This document shows, one piece after another, positions 19,322 through 29,400 of a stretch of DNA of 64,000 nt (position 1 is its first letter; every line of letters starts with the position of its first letter). Position numbers and translations under genes: made by a program. The DNA comes from Desertibacillus haloalkaliphilus (GTDB lineage: Bacteria; Bacillota; Bacilli; Bacillales; KJ1-10-99), in NCBI RefSeq assembly GCF_019039105.1, contig NZ_JAHPIV010000001.1, positions 393,739 through 457,738 of the forward strand. Reading direction: 5' to 3'. The notes beneath the pieces are model-generated. The model was not told the origin of the DNA. It saw nothing but the letters and a program-made list of their open reading frames with translations, and did not search any database.

Positions 19322-19366
19322 AGAGTTGGGACAAAAGGTAAAAACCAACCTTTTGCCCCAACTCTT
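19322..19366 (-). terminator. Terminator of yugN, ACAAAAGGT family
   Basis: AAGAGTTGGGACAAAAGGT pairs with ACCTTTTGCCCCAACTCTT; the stem and the loop are nearly identical to those at 12107-12149. Confidence 0.75.
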
Positions 19367-19764
19367 CATGTTAATAGTGTATCTTCGAGCTCTTGGACAA
19401 GCGTTTTTCCTGTCATAATGTATTCATTAGGGAAGACAGCGTCTTTATTCCGTGGCTCTTGGAATTGGTTCATAAATGAATTGTAATCCATAATACGATC
19501 GTCGAGTTCCGACTTGTATTCATGGGCTAATAAAAATGGGCGTCCAAGTTGAACGATCACCCCTTTTTCACCGACTTCTCCTTTTACAGCATAGAACGGT
19601 ATACGTAAAAACAAATAGCTCCCATTGTCATCAATTTTATAATCAAATGTTCCATGATCATAATCCCAGTTGCCGCCAATATCATAACCTAGTGGCTTTA
19701 GCTTCTTTTCTAAATGATGCAATGAAAATTGCTGTTGCTCTATATTTGAAGGCATTTCAATCAT
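19366..19764 (-). CDS. yugN: YugN-like family protein
   Basis: 132-aa soluble protein with the YugN-type sequence (GYDIGGNWDYDHG, LFLRIPFYAVKGE, QLGRPFLLAHEYKS). No biochemical function is established. ATG 19764 was chosen over the longer frame since AAAGGAGAAA precedes it and the family begins MIEMPSNIEQQ. It lies next to pgi, as in B. subtilis. Confidence 0.9.
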   Translation of the reverse strand: MIEMPSNIEQQQFSLHHLEKKLKPLGYDIGGNWDYDHGTFDYKIDDNGSYLFLRIPFYAVKGEVGEKGVIVQLGRPFLLAHEYKSELDDRIMDYNSFMNQFQEPRNKDAVFPNEYIMTGKTLVQELEDTLLT

Positions 19765-19833
19765 CGATCTTTCTCCTTTCAACCAGTTCAGGTTCTCTAC
19801 CTTTACTTTGCCCAACATCGCTAAAACTACGCA

Positions 19834-19882
19834 TAAAAAAAAGAGTGCCTAAATGGCTGGTTGCTACCATTTAAGACACCCT
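19834..19882 (-). terminator. Terminator of pgi
   Basis: AGGGTGTCTTAAATGGTAGC pairs with GCCATTTAGGCACTCT, then a T-run on the minus strand. A second inverted repeat without T-run lies just before it at 19891-19925. Confidence 0.85.
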
Positions 19883-19890
19883 TATTTTCT

Positions 19891-19925
19891 GTTCAAACAA
19901 GGGAGGGCCCCTCCCTCATTTGAAC
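19891..19925. repeat. Inverted repeat after pgi stop
   Basis: GTTCAAACAAGGGAGG and CCTCCCTCATTTGAAC form a 15-bp imperfect stem with a very short loop, directly between the pgi stop and its terminator. It could protect the mRNA 3' end. Confidence 0.6.
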
Positions 19926-19927
19926 TC

Positions 19928-21277
19928 TTATAATCGTTTTTCTAACTTCGCTTTTTCCTCTTCAAATCCTGGTTTACCTAGAAGGGCGAACATGTTTTTC
20001 TTATATGCTTCCACCCCAGGCTGATCGAAAGGATTTACGCCTAGTAAATAGCCGCTAATCGCACACGCTTTTTCAAAGAAATAAACCATGTAACCGAAAT
20101 GATATTCATTTAGCTCCGGAAGCTTAACGATTAAATTCGGCACACCACCATCTGTATGCGCGAGCATCGTGCCTTCAAATGCCTTTTTATTAACAAAGTC
20201 CATCGTTTCACCAGCTAAATAGTTTAACCCGTCAAGGTCATCATCAAACGCTTCAATTTTGATTTCTTCACGAACACGTTCAACATGAAGAATTGTCTCA
20301 AATAGCTGGCGACGTCCGTCTTGGACGTATTGTCCCATCGAATGAAGGTCAGTTGTGAAATCAACAGATCCTGGGAAAATCCCTTTTCCATCCTTCCCTT
20401 CACTTTCACCATATAGTTGCTTCCACCATTCAGATACGTAGTGAAGCGCTGGCTCATAATTGACCATCAGTTCAATACTTTTGCCTTTGTTATATAGAGC
20501 ATTACGAACGGCTGCATATTGGTACGCTGCATTTTCACTTAATGCAGGATTATCAAAATCCTTCTCGGCAGCCGCTGCACCGTTCATCATTTCTTCGATG
20601 TTTAAGCCACTAACAGCAATTGGTAGTAAACCTACTGCAGTTAAGACTGAAAAACGTCCACCAACATCATCAGGAATCACGAATGACTCGTAGCCTTCAG
20701 CATTGGCTAGCGTTTTTAATGCGCCTTTTTCTTTATCAGTTGTTGCATAAATTCGGTTACGCGCTTCCTCTTTGCCGTACTTTTTCTCTAAGTACTCGCG
20801 GAAAATTCGGAAAGCAATCGCTGGTTCTGTCGTTGTCCCTGATTTTGAGATCACATTGACGGAGACATCTTTTCCTTCAAGTAACGCGAATAAATCTTTA
20901 ATGTATGTAGAACTGATGTTTTGACCAACAAAGAACACTTGCGGTGTTTTACGCTCCTCTTTTGAAAGCGTATTGTAAAACGAATGCGTTAACGCTTCAA
21001 TCGCCGCACGTGCGCCAAGGTATGACCCTCCGATACCGATGACAAGTAATACATCAGAGTCTGATTTAATTTTTTCAGCCGCTTGTTGAATGCGGGCAAA
21101 TTCCTCTTTATCGTAATTCGACGGAAGGTGTAGCCACCCTAAAAAGTCGTTGCCAGCACCTGTTTGATTATGTAGCGACTCATGCGCTGTTTTTACAGCG
21201 TCTGTTAAGTATTCAACCTCGTGTGTATTTACAAATTCCAATGCCTTTGAATAGTCAAACTGTAATTTTTCAGTCAT
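19928..21277 (-). CDS. pgi: Glucose-6-phosphate isomerase
   Basis: Interconverts glucose 6-phosphate and fructose 6-phosphate in glycolysis and gluconeogenesis. 449 aa, the usual short bacterial form. Seen: [29 protein letters not shown] (phosphate-binding), and [12 protein letters not shown] with the catalytic region, and [14 protein letters not shown] near the C-terminus. ATG 21277 with GGAGG upstream. Same neighbours as in B. subtilis. Confidence 0.98.
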   Translation of the reverse strand: MTEKLQFDYSKALEFVNTHEVEYLTDAVKTAHESLHNQTGAGNDFLGWLHLPSNYDKEEFARIQQAAEKIKSDSDVLLVIGIGGSYLGARAAIEALTHSFYNTLSKEERKTPQVFFVGQNISSTYIKDLFALLEGKDVSVNVISKSGTTTEPAIAFRIFREYLEKKYGKEEARNRIYATTDKEKGALKTLANAEGYESFVIPDDVGGRFSVLTAVGLLPIAVSGLNIEEMMNGAAAAEKDFDNPALSENAAYQYAAVRNALYNKGKSIELMVNYEPALHYVSEWWKQLYGESEGKDGKGIFPGSVDFTTDLHSMGQYVQDGRRQLFETILHVERVREEIKIEAFDDDLDGLNYLAGETMDFVNKKAFEGTMLAHTDGGVPNLIVKLPELNEYHFGYMVYFFEKACAISGYLLGVNPFDQPGVEAYKKNMFALLGKPGFEEEKAKLEKRL

Positions 21278-21470
21278 TGCTTTCCTCCTATAACTTTAAA
21301 ATAAAACCATCCTTTTACACTTTAGTAAATCTAAAATAAAAACTCAATAACCATTCTATATGTAAGCGTGTCCAATTTTAGTACAGTTTATCAGTTACGA
21401 TTTTCGTCACTTTTAGACCATTTTGTAGATGCATTGGTTAGTGACATATGAATGAGTTCAGACTCTTCAC

Positions 21471-21512
21471 AAAAAAAAGTGCCTTAAAGGGGGAATGTTC
21501 TTTAAGGCACTC
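21471..21512 (-). terminator. Terminator of yugJ
   Basis: GTGCCTTAAAG pairs with CTTTAAGGCAC, followed by eight T on the minus strand. Confidence 0.9.
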
Positions 21513-21521
21513 GCAAAGGTA

Positions 21522-22685
21522 TTATCTTGAGTTTTTCAGAATCGTTAGCACATCTTCTTTATCAAGCTTTTTAAAGTTTCCAAACGGGCCATTAGCACAA
21601 GCTTTATCAGCAATCACTTCAAACTGGCTGTCATCGATGTCATAATCAGCTAATCGCGATGGTGCTCCAAGGCTCTTCCAAAATTGCTCTAATCGCTCAA
21701 TCCCTTCAAGTGCAACCTCACGATCCGATTTTCCATTAGGATCAACGCCAAAAACACGAACAGCTAACTGAACATGGCGTTCAATTTTTGTATCTAGTGA
21801 ATAACGGAGCCATTGCGGAAAGAGAATCGCTAAACCACCTGCGTGTGGGATGTCATAGACCGCTGAGACAGCGTGTTCGAGATTGTGAGTCCCCCAATCG
21901 CCTCGTGCTCCCATTTGCGTAATTCCGTTAAGAGCCATCGTTCCACAATATAAAATCGTCTCTCGATGCTCATAATTTTCGAGATCTTCCATCAACTGTG
22001 GAGCCGTTTCAATGACCGTTGTCAGGATTGATTCACAAATTCGGTCTTGTAATGGGACATTCTCTGCTTTTCGGAAGTACGCTTCTAGCACGTGTGTCAT
22101 CATATCGACGATGCCGTAAACGGTTTGATCCTCTGGTACTGAGTACGTATAAACGGGATCTAAAATTGAAAATGTTGGGAAATTAAATGGAGATCCCCAA
22201 CCTACCTTTTCTTTTGTATCCCAATTTGTAATCACAGATCCTGCATTCATTTCTGAACCCGTCGCCGCAAGTGTCAGCACCGTTCCTAACGGTAATGCTG
22301 CTGCCGGCTGCTCCTTTTTCGTAATGATATCCCAAACATCACCATCATATTTTGCACCAACAGCGATCGCTTTCGTACAGTCAATCACACTTCCGCCACC
22401 AACGGCAAGAAGGACGTCAATGTTTTCATTTTTACAAATCTCCACGCCTTTATGTACAGTTGAGAGACGTGGGTTCGGTTCTACCCCGGATAGTTCAAAG
22501 ACACGTGCATCGATTGCCTCAAGTTGAGCGATCACCTGGTCATAAACTCCATTTCGCTTAATACTGCCACCACCGTAGACGACAAGTACATTCTTCCCTA
22601 ATTGTTCGATTTCTCCACCGAGCTTGTCGATCTGACCTTTTCCAAAGATCAATCTTGTCGGATTGTTATAAATAAACTCATCCAT
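21522..22685 (-). CDS. yugJ: Iron-containing (butanol) alcohol dehydrogenase, YugJ/YugK-like
   Basis: Group III NAD(P)-dependent alcohol dehydrogenase, 387 aa. Seen: [10 protein letters not shown] and [12 protein letters not shown] at the N-terminus, the nucleotide-binding [13 protein letters not shown] near residue 95, and metal-binding [11 protein letters not shown] and HGG(x)AILFP region ([11 protein letters not shown]). Probable role in aldehyde or alcohol conversion; substrate is not readable. ATG 22685 preferred over ATG 22691 by spacing to AAAGGAG. B. subtilis has two tandem copies (yugK, yugJ) here; this window has one. Confidence 0.93.
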   Translation of the reverse strand: MDEFIYNNPTRLIFGKGQIDKLGGEIEQLGKNVLVVYGGGSIKRNGVYDQVIAQLEAIDARVFELSGVEPNPRLSTVHKGVEICKNENIDVLLAVGGGSVIDCTKAIAVGAKYDGDVWDIITKKEQPAAALPLGTVLTLAATGSEMNAGSVITNWDTKEKVGWGSPFNFPTFSILDPVYTYSVPEDQTVYGIVDMMTHVLEAYFRKAENVPLQDRICESILTTVIETAPQLMEDLENYEHRETILYCGTMALNGITQMGARGDWGTHNLEHAVSAVYDIPHAGGLAILFPQWLRYSLDTKIERHVQLAVRVFGVDPNGKSDREVALEGIERLEQFWKSLGAPSRLADYDIDDSQFEVIADKACANGPFGNFKKLDKEDVLTILKNSR

Positions 22686-22867
22686 CTGCATTCACTCCTT
22701 TAGGGCATTTCCCTTATTATCACTTACTAAAAAACGGCTTGTAAAGCAAACCGTCCCGTGATTTACCTAATCTTACCCATCTTGAAAGCGAATAAATCAA
22801 TCTTCGCTTCCACACCTTAATAGTACGCCATTTCATAAATAACATTCTTAAAAAGGAGGTGTTACAC

Positions 22868-23095
22868 ATGAGTGGTATACAACGCTTTGCGCTTTTACTT
22901 GCAATCATCGGCGCGATCAACTGGGGACTTATTGGCTTTTTCCGCTTTGACCTTGTCGCTGCAATTTTCGGTGGACAAGCAGCTGGATTTTCGCGCTTCA
23001 TCTATGCGTTAGTCGGACTGGCAGGGCTTTATTGCATTTCGCTCCTCTTTAAACCTAGCGAAGAGTTTGCACGCGAACCTGAAACTGAGCGCTAA
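22868..23095 (+). CDS. yuzA: DUF378 family small membrane protein YuzA
   Basis: 75 aa with two hydrophobic helices: FALLLAIIGAINWGLIGFF, bearing the DUF378 hallmark IGAINWGLIGF, and FIYALVGLAGLYCISLLF. Function unknown. ATG 22868 follows a near-perfect AAGGAGGTG. It lies divergently from yugJ and convergent with yugI, the B. subtilis arrangement. Confidence 0.93.
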   Translation: MSGIQRFALLLAIIGAINWGLIGFFRFDLVAAIFGGQAAGFSRFIYALVGLAGLYCISLLFKPSEEFAREPETER

Positions 23096-23117
23096 TGAAA
23101 AAGCAATACGTGTATAA

Positions 23118-23156
23118 TAAAAACGAGGTAGCCATGACTGACTACCTCGTTTTTAT
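23118..23156. terminator. Bidirectional terminator between yuzA and yugI
   Basis: AAAAACGAGGTAG pairs with CTACCTCGTTTTT around a 10-base loop; T-runs on both strands serve the two convergent genes. Confidence 0.9.
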
Positions 23157-23171
23157 GTCCGATCTTACTCG

Positions 23172-23585
23172 TTATTTTTTAGCACGTTTGTTTAGATCTG
23201 CTTGGATCTCATTTGATTGCTTTAACCACTCTTTAAGTTTATCTTCAAGTGTGTTAAAACCTTGGCTCTTCGATTGCTCTTGACGCTTTCCGCCACCAGC
23301 AGGTTTTCTTTGTTGTTTTGGGCGCTCTTTGCGCTCTGGAGCTTCTTGTGTTGCACGGATTGATAATGAAATCTTACCTGATTCTTCATCTACAGATAGG
23401 ATTTTCACTTTCACTTCATCCCCAACAGAAAGAATTTCATTAATATCTTTTACATATCCATGAGCAACTTCAGAAATATGAACAAGCCCTTGTTTTTTTT
23501 CATCCAAAGCTACGAAAGCACCAAATGGCTTGACGCCTGTAACTTTCCCTTCAACAATACTACCAACTTCGTAATTTTCCGCCAT
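23172..23585 (-). CDS. yugI: S1 RNA-binding domain protein YugI (general stress protein 13)
   Basis: 137 aa. One S1 domain at residues 1-75 (VGSIVEGKVTGVKPFGAFVA, GLVHISEVAHGYV, DEVKVKILSVDEE, KISLSIRAT) followed by a basic low-complexity linker and a short helical tail. The family associates with ribosomes or RNA. ATG 23585 chosen since GGAGA is at proper distance; the frame extends three codons further. Confidence 0.95.
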   Translation of the reverse strand: MAENYEVGSIVEGKVTGVKPFGAFVALDEKKQGLVHISEVAHGYVKDINEILSVGDEVKVKILSVDEESGKISLSIRATQEAPERKERPKQQRKPAGGGKRQEQSKSQGFNTLEDKLKEWLKQSNEIQADLNKRAKK

Positions 23586-23752
23586 TAAAAACATCTCCTA
23601 ACTATTTTTTAACCTGTTAAGTTTAACATAGGTTTGAAAAGAAAGCAAAAGTACAAATCATTGTCAAACAATTGACTTTGTATTTATTATAAGTAATAAT
23701 TGAATGCTATATTATAATATTATACTACACAGAATAGAGAGGTCATATCAAA

Positions 23753-25096
23753 ATGAAGAAAAGAGAACAATGGACGTCTAAAATTGGATTTATTTTAGCC
23801 GCTGCCGGTTCAGCCATCGGGCTAGGCGCAATCTGGAAGCTCCCATATGTCGCTGGCACAAATGGTGGTGGGGCTTTCTTTCTTATTTTCCTATTATTTA
23901 CACTCTTGATTGCGATGCCATTATTATTAGCTGAATTTATTCTCGGGCGTAGCACTCAAAAAGAAGCGGTCTCAGCCTACCGTCAGGTTTCTCCAGGAAC
24001 AAAGTGGCATTGGATTGGACGACTCGGGGTCATTACATCCTTTTTATTACTATCCTTTTATAGTGTTGTTGGTGGATGGATACTCATTTACCTATTTCGC
24101 AGTATTACCGGTGGTCTTGCCTCATTAGAAGCTGACCAGTACGGACCGTTGTTTAACAACGTCATTGCGAACCCAGTGGAAGCATTAATCGCTCATTTTA
24201 TCTTTATGATTCTTACGATTTGGGTTGTTCAAGGCGGGATCCAAAAAGGGATTGAGCGTGCAAGTAAATATATGATGCCTGCACTATTTATTTTATTTCT
24301 GATCATTGTTATTCGCTCATTATCATTAGATGGTGCATGGGAAGGAGTAACCTTCTTTTTACAACCAGATTTGTCAGAAATTACATCTGAAACGATTTTA
24401 TTTGCGATGGGACAATCCTTTTTCTCTTTAAGTCTTGGTGTATCGATTATGGTTACGTACAGTTCATATTTACCTAAAGAGGAAAGCTTGCCACGCTCAG
24501 TCGGATCTGTTGTTGGTTTGAGCTTGTTTATCTCATTATTAGCGGGTCTTGCGATTTTCCCTGCTGTATTTGCATTTGGATTCGAGCCTAGCGAAGGCCC
24601 AGGGTTAATTTTCGCTGTTCTTCCAGCTGTGTTTTCACAAATGGCATTCGGCTCTGTCTTTTTCACATTATTTATCGCGTTACTACTATTTGCAACATTA
24701 ACATCAGCGTTTTCATTGCTTGAAATCATCGTTGCATCGATTACGAAAAATGACCAAGAGAAGCGTAAGAAAGCCGCTTGGTCAGCTGGTCTACTCATCT
24801 TTGTGATGGGGATTCCATCCGCACTATCTTTCGGCGTCATGAATGACTTTTTAATCTTTGGTTTACCATTCTTTGATGCTGTTGATTTCCTAGTAAGTAA
24901 CATTTTATTACCAATTGGTGCCTTATTAATTTCAATCTTTGTACCATTGAAAATTCCAAAGGATGTCCTTTGGAAGGAGATGTCACAAGGAACAAACATT
25001 GCAAAGAAATGGTTTGCGATTTGGCTGTTTTTAATTCGCTATCTTGCACCAGTCGCGATTGCGATCGTATTCTTAAATGTTATCGGCGTGATTTAA
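23753..25096 (+). CDS. Sodium-dependent transporter, NSS/SNF family
   Basis: 447 aa with 11-12 transmembrane segments. The N-terminal block [20 protein letters not shown] followed by [19 protein letters not shown] is the signature of sodium:neurotransmitter symporters (LeuT fold), which import amino acids or similar substrates with sodium. The specific substrate is not readable. ATG 23753 with AGAGAGGT upstream; AT-rich region before it. Ends with a strong terminator. Confidence 0.95.
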   Translation: MKKREQWTSKIGFILAAAGSAIGLGAIWKLPYVAGTNGGGAFFLIFLLFTLLIAMPLLLAEFILGRSTQKEAVSAYRQVSPGTKWHWIGRLGVITSFLLLSFYSVVGGWILIYLFRSITGGLASLEADQYGPLFNNVIANPVEALIAHFIFMILTIWVVQGGIQKGIERASKYMMPALFILFLIIVIRSLSLDGAWEGVTFFLQPDLSEITSETILFAMGQSFFSLSLGVSIMVTYSSYLPKEESLPRSVGSVVGLSLFISLLAGLAIFPAVFAFGFEPSEGPGLIFAVLPAVFSQMAFGSVFFTLFIALLLFATLTSAFSLLEIIVASITKNDQEKRKKAAWSAGLLIFVMGIPSALSFGVMNDFLIFGLPFFDAVDFLVSNILLPIGALLISIFVPLKIPKDVLWKEMSQGTNIAKKWFAIWLFLIRYLAPVAIAIVFLNVIGVI

Positions 25097-25112
25097 AGCC
25101 ATATATAAAGAA

Positions 25113-25148
25113 GTCCCCAGTTCGTCTTTGGAACTGGGGATTTTTTTG
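25113..25148 (+). terminator. Terminator of NSS transporter
   Basis: TCCCCAGTTC pairs with GAACTGGGGA, followed by TTTTTTT. Confidence 0.92.
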
Positions 25149-25174
25149 TTTCTTTATGATCTGTTCTTATAGGC

Positions 25175-26338
25175 TTATCGCTTTTGCCTAGGTGTTGATT
25201 CCTTGTCCGCTAACGCCCCGCGTGTATATTCCTTTTCAGTGATCGTAAACTGAAGAGCCTTTTCGAACTTTTTAATAATAAATTGTTCTTTCGGTGTCGC
25301 AATCGAAATGACGGTACCACTTTTACCAATACGACCTGTACGCCCCGCACGGTGTAAATACGCGTCCGCATCAACCGGGAGATGCAAGTTAATGATATGA
25401 GTAATATCATCGACATCAAGGCCACGAGCGGCAAGGTCCGTCGCGACGATGATGTTCAGCTTACCCTCTTGAAAGTCTTTAATCGTTTTTGCACGTTCTG
25501 TTTTGTGACTGTCGCCAGAAAGCGAATCGGCTTTGATCCCCTTATAACGTAGCTTCTCTGTCACCTCATTGGCTTTATCAAGATGATTGACAAAAACGAT
25601 GCCTCGTTCAACCTCGAGTGTCCGAATCAGTCGTCTAACGAGATCGACACGTTCACGTTCTTCACATGTAAGGTAATAGTGATCAACCTTTTCTGCTTCA
25701 ATCAAACCACCCTTACTTTCCAAATAAACAGGTGTGAGCGCATGCTGACGAACGAGCTCAGAAAAGTCTTCCGTAATCGTTGCTGATACGAAGATGAATT
25801 GGGCTTGTCTCCCGACTCGTTTGGCAATTTCTTCAAAGTCATTCCATGTTGGCTTCTCATTTAACATCCGATCTGCTTCATCAACGGCTAACGTCTTCAC
25901 TTGGTGAAGTTTAAGCTTTTTCTTTTCTGCTAACTCCACGATACGCCCCGGGGTGCCGACAACGACGTGCGGCTTCTGCTTTTTTAATTTTTCGAGCTGG
26001 CGCTTAATATTTGCGCTTCCGATAAATGCTGAAGCTTTGACCTCTGTTCCTTGGATGAGGCTTGTGACCACATCATAGATTTGCATGGCGAGTTCATGCG
26101 TAGGTGCTAAAATTAACGCTTGTAAATCATTATTTGTCGGATCAACCTTCGTTAACATCGGCAATAAGAAGGCGAAGGTTTTCCCTGTCCCTGTTTGCGA
26201 GCGGGCAATCACATCTTGATCATCTAAAAGCTCTGGAATCATTTGTGATTGAATATCGGTCGGTTCCGTTATGTTCATGTCTGCTAAGGCTTTCGTTAGA
26301 AATGGTGCTAACTGAAAATCACTGAATTGTTTATCCAT
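25175..26338 (-). CDS. DEAD-box RNA helicase, YfmL-like
   Basis: 387-aa RNA helicase with all core motifs: Q-motif region, I SQTGTGKT near residue 50, Ia ILAPTHELA, Ib VGTPGRI, II VDEADRML (DEAD), III SAT, IV-VI including ATDLAARGLD and HRAGRTGR. There is little C-terminal extension, which matches YfmL rather than CshA or CshB; YfmL-type proteins are linked to ribosome assembly and cold growth in B. subtilis. ATG 26338 with AAAAGGGG upstream. Confidence 0.93.
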   Translation of the reverse strand: MDKQFSDFQLAPFLTKALADMNITEPTDIQSQMIPELLDDQDVIARSQTGTGKTFAFLLPMLTKVDPTNNDLQALILAPTHELAMQIYDVVTSLIQGTEVKASAFIGSANIKRQLEKLKKQKPHVVVGTPGRIVELAEKKKLKLHQVKTLAVDEADRMLNEKPTWNDFEEIAKRVGRQAQFIFVSATITEDFSELVRQHALTPVYLESKGGLIEAEKVDHYYLTCEERERVDLVRRLIRTLEVERGIVFVNHLDKANEVTEKLRYKGIKADSLSGDSHKTERAKTIKDFQEGKLNIIVATDLAARGLDVDDITHIINLHLPVDADAYLHRAGRTGRIGKSGTVISIATPKEQFIIKKFEKALQFTITEKEYTRGALADKESTPRQKR

Positions 26339-26525
26339 GCTGCATTGCCCCTTTTGTAACTTCTCTTTTGTATGAAAATCATACCATATCGCTCTTTGAA
26401 AACCAAAGTAGGCGCTAATCGAAAGACGACTTGCCTAAAAAACTAAAAATTTTTTTAAATAATATGTATAAAATCAGTCGTCCCGGGAATAATGCTAGTA
26501 TCGATGTAAGTATTCCCCCTAATGT

Positions 26526-26563
26526 AAAAAGGGCTGCCAGATCACATGGCAGCCCCATTTTTT
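26526..26563 (-). terminator. Terminator of alaT
   Basis: GGGGCTGCCATG and CATGGCAGCCCC-type stem (GGCTGCC/GGCAGCC) with T-run on the minus strand, at the alaT stop codon. Confidence 0.88.
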
Positions 26564-27732
26564 TATTTAATAAAACGTCCGATCCGCTCAACTGCTTGTT
26601 CAAGGTTCTCCATCGATGTGGCATATGAACAACGAATATGACCTTCACCGCCCTCACCAAACACATTACCAGGTACGACCGCAACACGTTCTGTCATGAG
26701 CAATTTTTCAGCAAAATCGTCACTGCTTAACCCTGTCTCTTTAATCGATGGGAATGCATAAAAAGCCCCACCTGGCGTATGACATGGCAAGCCAATCTCA
26801 GCAAACGACTTGACGACAAAATTACGACGTTGACGATAGCTATCGACCATCTTATTAACATCATCTAAACCATTTCGTAACGCTTCAAGCGCCCCATGCT
26901 GCGCAAGTGTTGACGCACACATCATCGTATACTGGTGAATTTTTAACATCGCACGAACAATATCTTCAGGTCCAGTCACAAAACCGAGACGCCAGCCAGT
27001 CATCGCGAAGGCTTTTGAAAAACCTGAAATCAAAATTGTTCGCTCACGCATATCTGGTAGTCGTGAAAAGCTATAATGCTCCCCGTCATACGTTAGTTCT
27101 GCATAAATTTCATCAGAGAGAACCAGTAAGTCATGCTTTTTAATCACAGTAGCAATCGCTTGGAGCTCTTCTTTTGTCATCACCGCACCTGTTGGATTGT
27201 TCGGAAAGCTGAGCATAATTGCCTTCGTTTTATCAGTAATGACCGCTTCAATTTGCTCTGGTGTTAATTTAAAATCGTCCTCTTTGCGGGTGCCAACAGA
27301 CACTGGGATTCCACCTGCTAAAGAAACGATCGGCGCATAAGATACGAACGTCGGCTCAACGACAATCACCTCATCACCGGGATCAACAATCGCTCGGACC
27401 GCAACGTCTAAGCCTTCACTCGCCCCAACCGTAACAAGGACCTCATGTTCCGGGTCATAGGCCGTCTGAAAACGGTTATATAAATATTTCGAGATCTCTT
27501 CGCGTAATTCAATCAAACCAGCATTTGCTGTATACGCGGTAAAACCACGTTCCATTGAGGAGATACTCGCTTCACGAACATTCCAAGGTGTGACAAAATC
27601 TGGCTCACCGACGCCAAGTGAAATGATGTTATCCATTTTCGAAGCTAAATCAAAAAATTTACGAATCCCTGACGGCTGGATGCGTTGGACAGCTTCAGAT
27701 AATCGGTTGTTCGTTTGTACTGATTGTTTCAT
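26563..27732 (-). CDS. alaT: PLP-dependent alanine aminotransferase AlaT
   Basis: Class I aminotransferase, 389 aa. Seen: ISLGVGEPDFVTPWN, SFPNNPTGAVM, LSDEIYAELTY and the PLP lysine in SGFSKAFAMTGWRLG. In B. subtilis the alaR-alaT (yugG-yugH) pair makes the main alanine transaminase, and the operon and position are the same here. The ATG overlaps the alaR stop by one base. Confidence 0.94.
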   Translation of the reverse strand: MKQSVQTNNRLSEAVQRIQPSGIRKFFDLASKMDNIISLGVGEPDFVTPWNVREASISSMERGFTAYTANAGLIELREEISKYLYNRFQTAYDPEHEVLVTVGASEGLDVAVRAIVDPGDEVIVVEPTFVSYAPIVSLAGGIPVSVGTRKEDDFKLTPEQIEAVITDKTKAIMLSFPNNPTGAVMTKEELQAIATVIKKHDLLVLSDEIYAELTYDGEHYSFSRLPDMRERTILISGFSKAFAMTGWRLGFVTGPEDIVRAMLKIHQYTMMCASTLAQHGALEALRNGLDDVNKMVDSYRQRRNFVVKSFAEIGLPCHTPGGAFYAFPSIKETGLSSDDFAEKLLMTERVAVVPGNVFGEGGEGHIRCSYATSMENLEQAVERIGRFIK

Positions 27733-28232
27733 TACGGTGTCACCACAATTCTTTGATCATCTTCGCCTTCTTCAAACACAACGCCGTCATGCTTGTATTT
27801 TTTCAGCTGGAAATGCGTTGTTGTCGAAATGACCGAATCAAGTGCTGACAGCTTCTCCGATACAAAACGAGCAATTTCCTGCATTGTCTTCCCTTCAATG
27901 ACGACAGATAAATCATACGCACCAGACATTAAGTAAAGTGCTTTTACTTGTGGAAAACGATAAATTCGCTCCGCCACTTCATCAAAGCCTACCCCTCGTT
28001 GTGGTGTGACTTTAACATCGATCATTGCTGTGACTCCCTCGTGATCATAAACCTTACTCCAGTCGATCACCGCAGAATAGCTCAGAATCACTTTTTTATC
28101 TTCGAGTTTTTTTAAAATTTGTTTTACTTCATCTTCAGTTAAATCAACCATTTTAGCTAGCGTTGATAATGAGACTCTCCCATTCTCTTCAATGATATGT
28201 AGGATTTCTATGTCTTTACTCTCCATCTTCAT
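27732..28232 (-). CDS. alaR: Lrp/AsnC family regulator AlaR
   Basis: 166 aa; N-terminal winged helix (DIEILHIIEENGRVSLSTLA, residues 6-60) and C-terminal RAM/ligand domain (VGFDEVAERIYRFPQVKAL, MSGAYDLSVVIEG). Such regulators bind amino acids; the B. subtilis ortholog activates alaT. First gene of the alaRT operon, ATG 28232 with AAAGGAG upstream. Confidence 0.94.
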   Translation of the reverse strand: MKMESKDIEILHIIEENGRVSLSTLAKMVDLTEDEVKQILKKLEDKKVILSYSAVIDWSKVYDHEGVTAMIDVKVTPQRGVGFDEVAERIYRFPQVKALYLMSGAYDLSVVIEGKTMQEIARFVSEKLSALDSVISTTTHFQLKKYKHDGVVFEEGEDDQRIVVTP

Positions 28233-28457
28233 CTGTTACTCCTTTCATGCCTTATCTCCACATACGTATCAACATATGCTTACAGCTGTTTTGTCTATAA
28301 TATCATATCTACCCGTATAACTGCTTCTGCTTTTCAAAAATTCTGAAACGATTTTCTATTACCTATCCAACGAAAATATTCGAACAGCATATATAGTATC
28401 TGTACGTAAGCCAAAAATTATCAAATAACCCTACAAACAACATGTCAAAGGTTTTTA

Positions 28458-28562
28458 GGGGGTAGTTGGTTAGTTGGTTAGTTGGTTAGGTATTAGTTGG
28501 TTAGTTGGTTAGTTGGTTAGGTATTAGTTGGTTAGTTAGTTAGATATTAGTTGGTTAGGGGG
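28458..28562. repeat. TTAGTTGG tandem repeat
   Basis: An 8-bp unit TAGTTGGT is repeated in a higher-order pattern: two 31-bp units (three 8-mers plus TAGGTAT), then shortened units. It stands directly before the first array of structured elements; a remnant of the same repeat precedes the second array at 31.33 kb. Confidence 0.92.
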
Positions 28563-28641
28563 TAGGCGGTGATGACTGATATTACCGAATATAAAGCTAC
28601 TCCACTTTCACGAATCCATCTATGCTTTGGGACGGGCACCA

Positions 28642-28857
28642 TGCGGGCACCTTTTCATTAAAAAATACTCTCATCGTTCGTAACCACACCAAAAAGATAG
28701 TTACTACCCACAGATAGCAAGACCCCAAACGATGTCAATCGGTTTGCGGCGACGATAGTCGACGTAGTGGGAACAATGCAGAATGCAGTGAAAGCCTGTT
28801 CTTGGCTTTCAAAAGCATTCGTAATTGGTTCCACGTCTAGGGTCGAGCGGATCCACC
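28642..28857 (+). repeat. CGAGACCCC structured element, array A copy 1
   Basis: About 216 nt, from ATGCGGGCAC to GGATCCAC. Helix A AAACGAT/ATC(G)GTTT with loop GTCA and one bulge, helix B CGAC-GATA-GTCG, then long hairpin C: GTGGGAACAAT...GAATGC/GCATTC...TTGGTTCCAC, capped by GAAAGCC/GGCTTTC. GACCC and GGGTC could close the whole. No coding potential. Confidence 0.8.
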
Positions 28858-28882
28858 TCACCATACGGACCTATCCAAACTC

Positions 28883-29099
28883 ATGCGGGCACTCTTACCG
28901 TACATTATCCTTTACACCATTCGTAATTAAACTAAAAAAAGTTAGTTGCATCCTATAGATAGCGAGACCCCAAACGGTGTGAATCGTTTGCGGCGACGGT
29001 AGTCGACTTAGTGGCAATACAGAGAGCGTTGAAAGCCCGCCTTTGACTTTCAACAGCATTCGTAATTGATTCCACGTTTAGAGGACCTTAGAGGCTCCA
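28883..29099 (+). repeat. CGAGACCCC structured element, array A copy 2
   Basis: Same layout as copy 1, more degenerate at the 3' end. Helix A AAACGGT-GTGA-ATCGTTT has a G-T (G-U) pair; helix B is CGAC-GGTA-GTCG; hairpin C keeps GAAAG/CTTTC. Confidence 0.78.
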
Positions 29100-29111
29100 T
29101 CCCATTTACAC

Positions 29112-29327
29112 ATGCGGGCACTAAATTCTTTCATAAATCCCCTCACCATTCGTAACCACACCAAAAAGATAGTTGCTACCCACAGATAGCGAGACCCCAA
29201 ACGGTGGGAACCGTTTGCGACGGCGATAGCCGACGTAGTGGGAACAATGCAGAATGCGGTGAAAGCCTGTTCTTGGCTTTCAAAAGCATTCGTAATTGGT
29301 TCCACGTCTAGGGTCGAGCGGATCCAC
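29112..29327 (+). repeat. CGAGACCCC structured element, array A copy 3
   Basis: Nearly identical to copy 1 over hairpin C, but helix A is AAACGGT-GGGA-ACCGTTT and helix B CGGC-GATA-GCCG: both show paired changes relative to copy 1. Confidence 0.8.
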
Positions 29328-29358
29328 TATACAAGAGGAATAGTTTTTTTATTTAATC

Positions 29359-29390
29359 AAAAAATCGAGTCCAACTCTGAACTCGATTTT
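29359..29390 (-). terminator. Terminator of luxS
   Basis: AAAATCGAGT pairs with ACTCGATTTT, followed by further T on the minus strand. Confidence 0.88.
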
Positions 29391-29400
29391 GTGAAAGCTA

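Noticed and set aside
22720..23001. 93-aa minus-strand frame opposite yuzA
   Set aside because: Antisense shadow of the well-supported yuzA gene, without a ribosome site.
24229..24999. 256-aa minus-strand frame
   Set aside because: Antisense to the NSS transporter; the polar, Asn/Lys-rich sequence is typical of shadows of membrane-protein genes.
28458..28562. Possible CRISPR array
   Set aside because: Units are 8 and 31 bp in direct contact with no spacers, and no cas genes are nearby; it is a plain tandem repeat.
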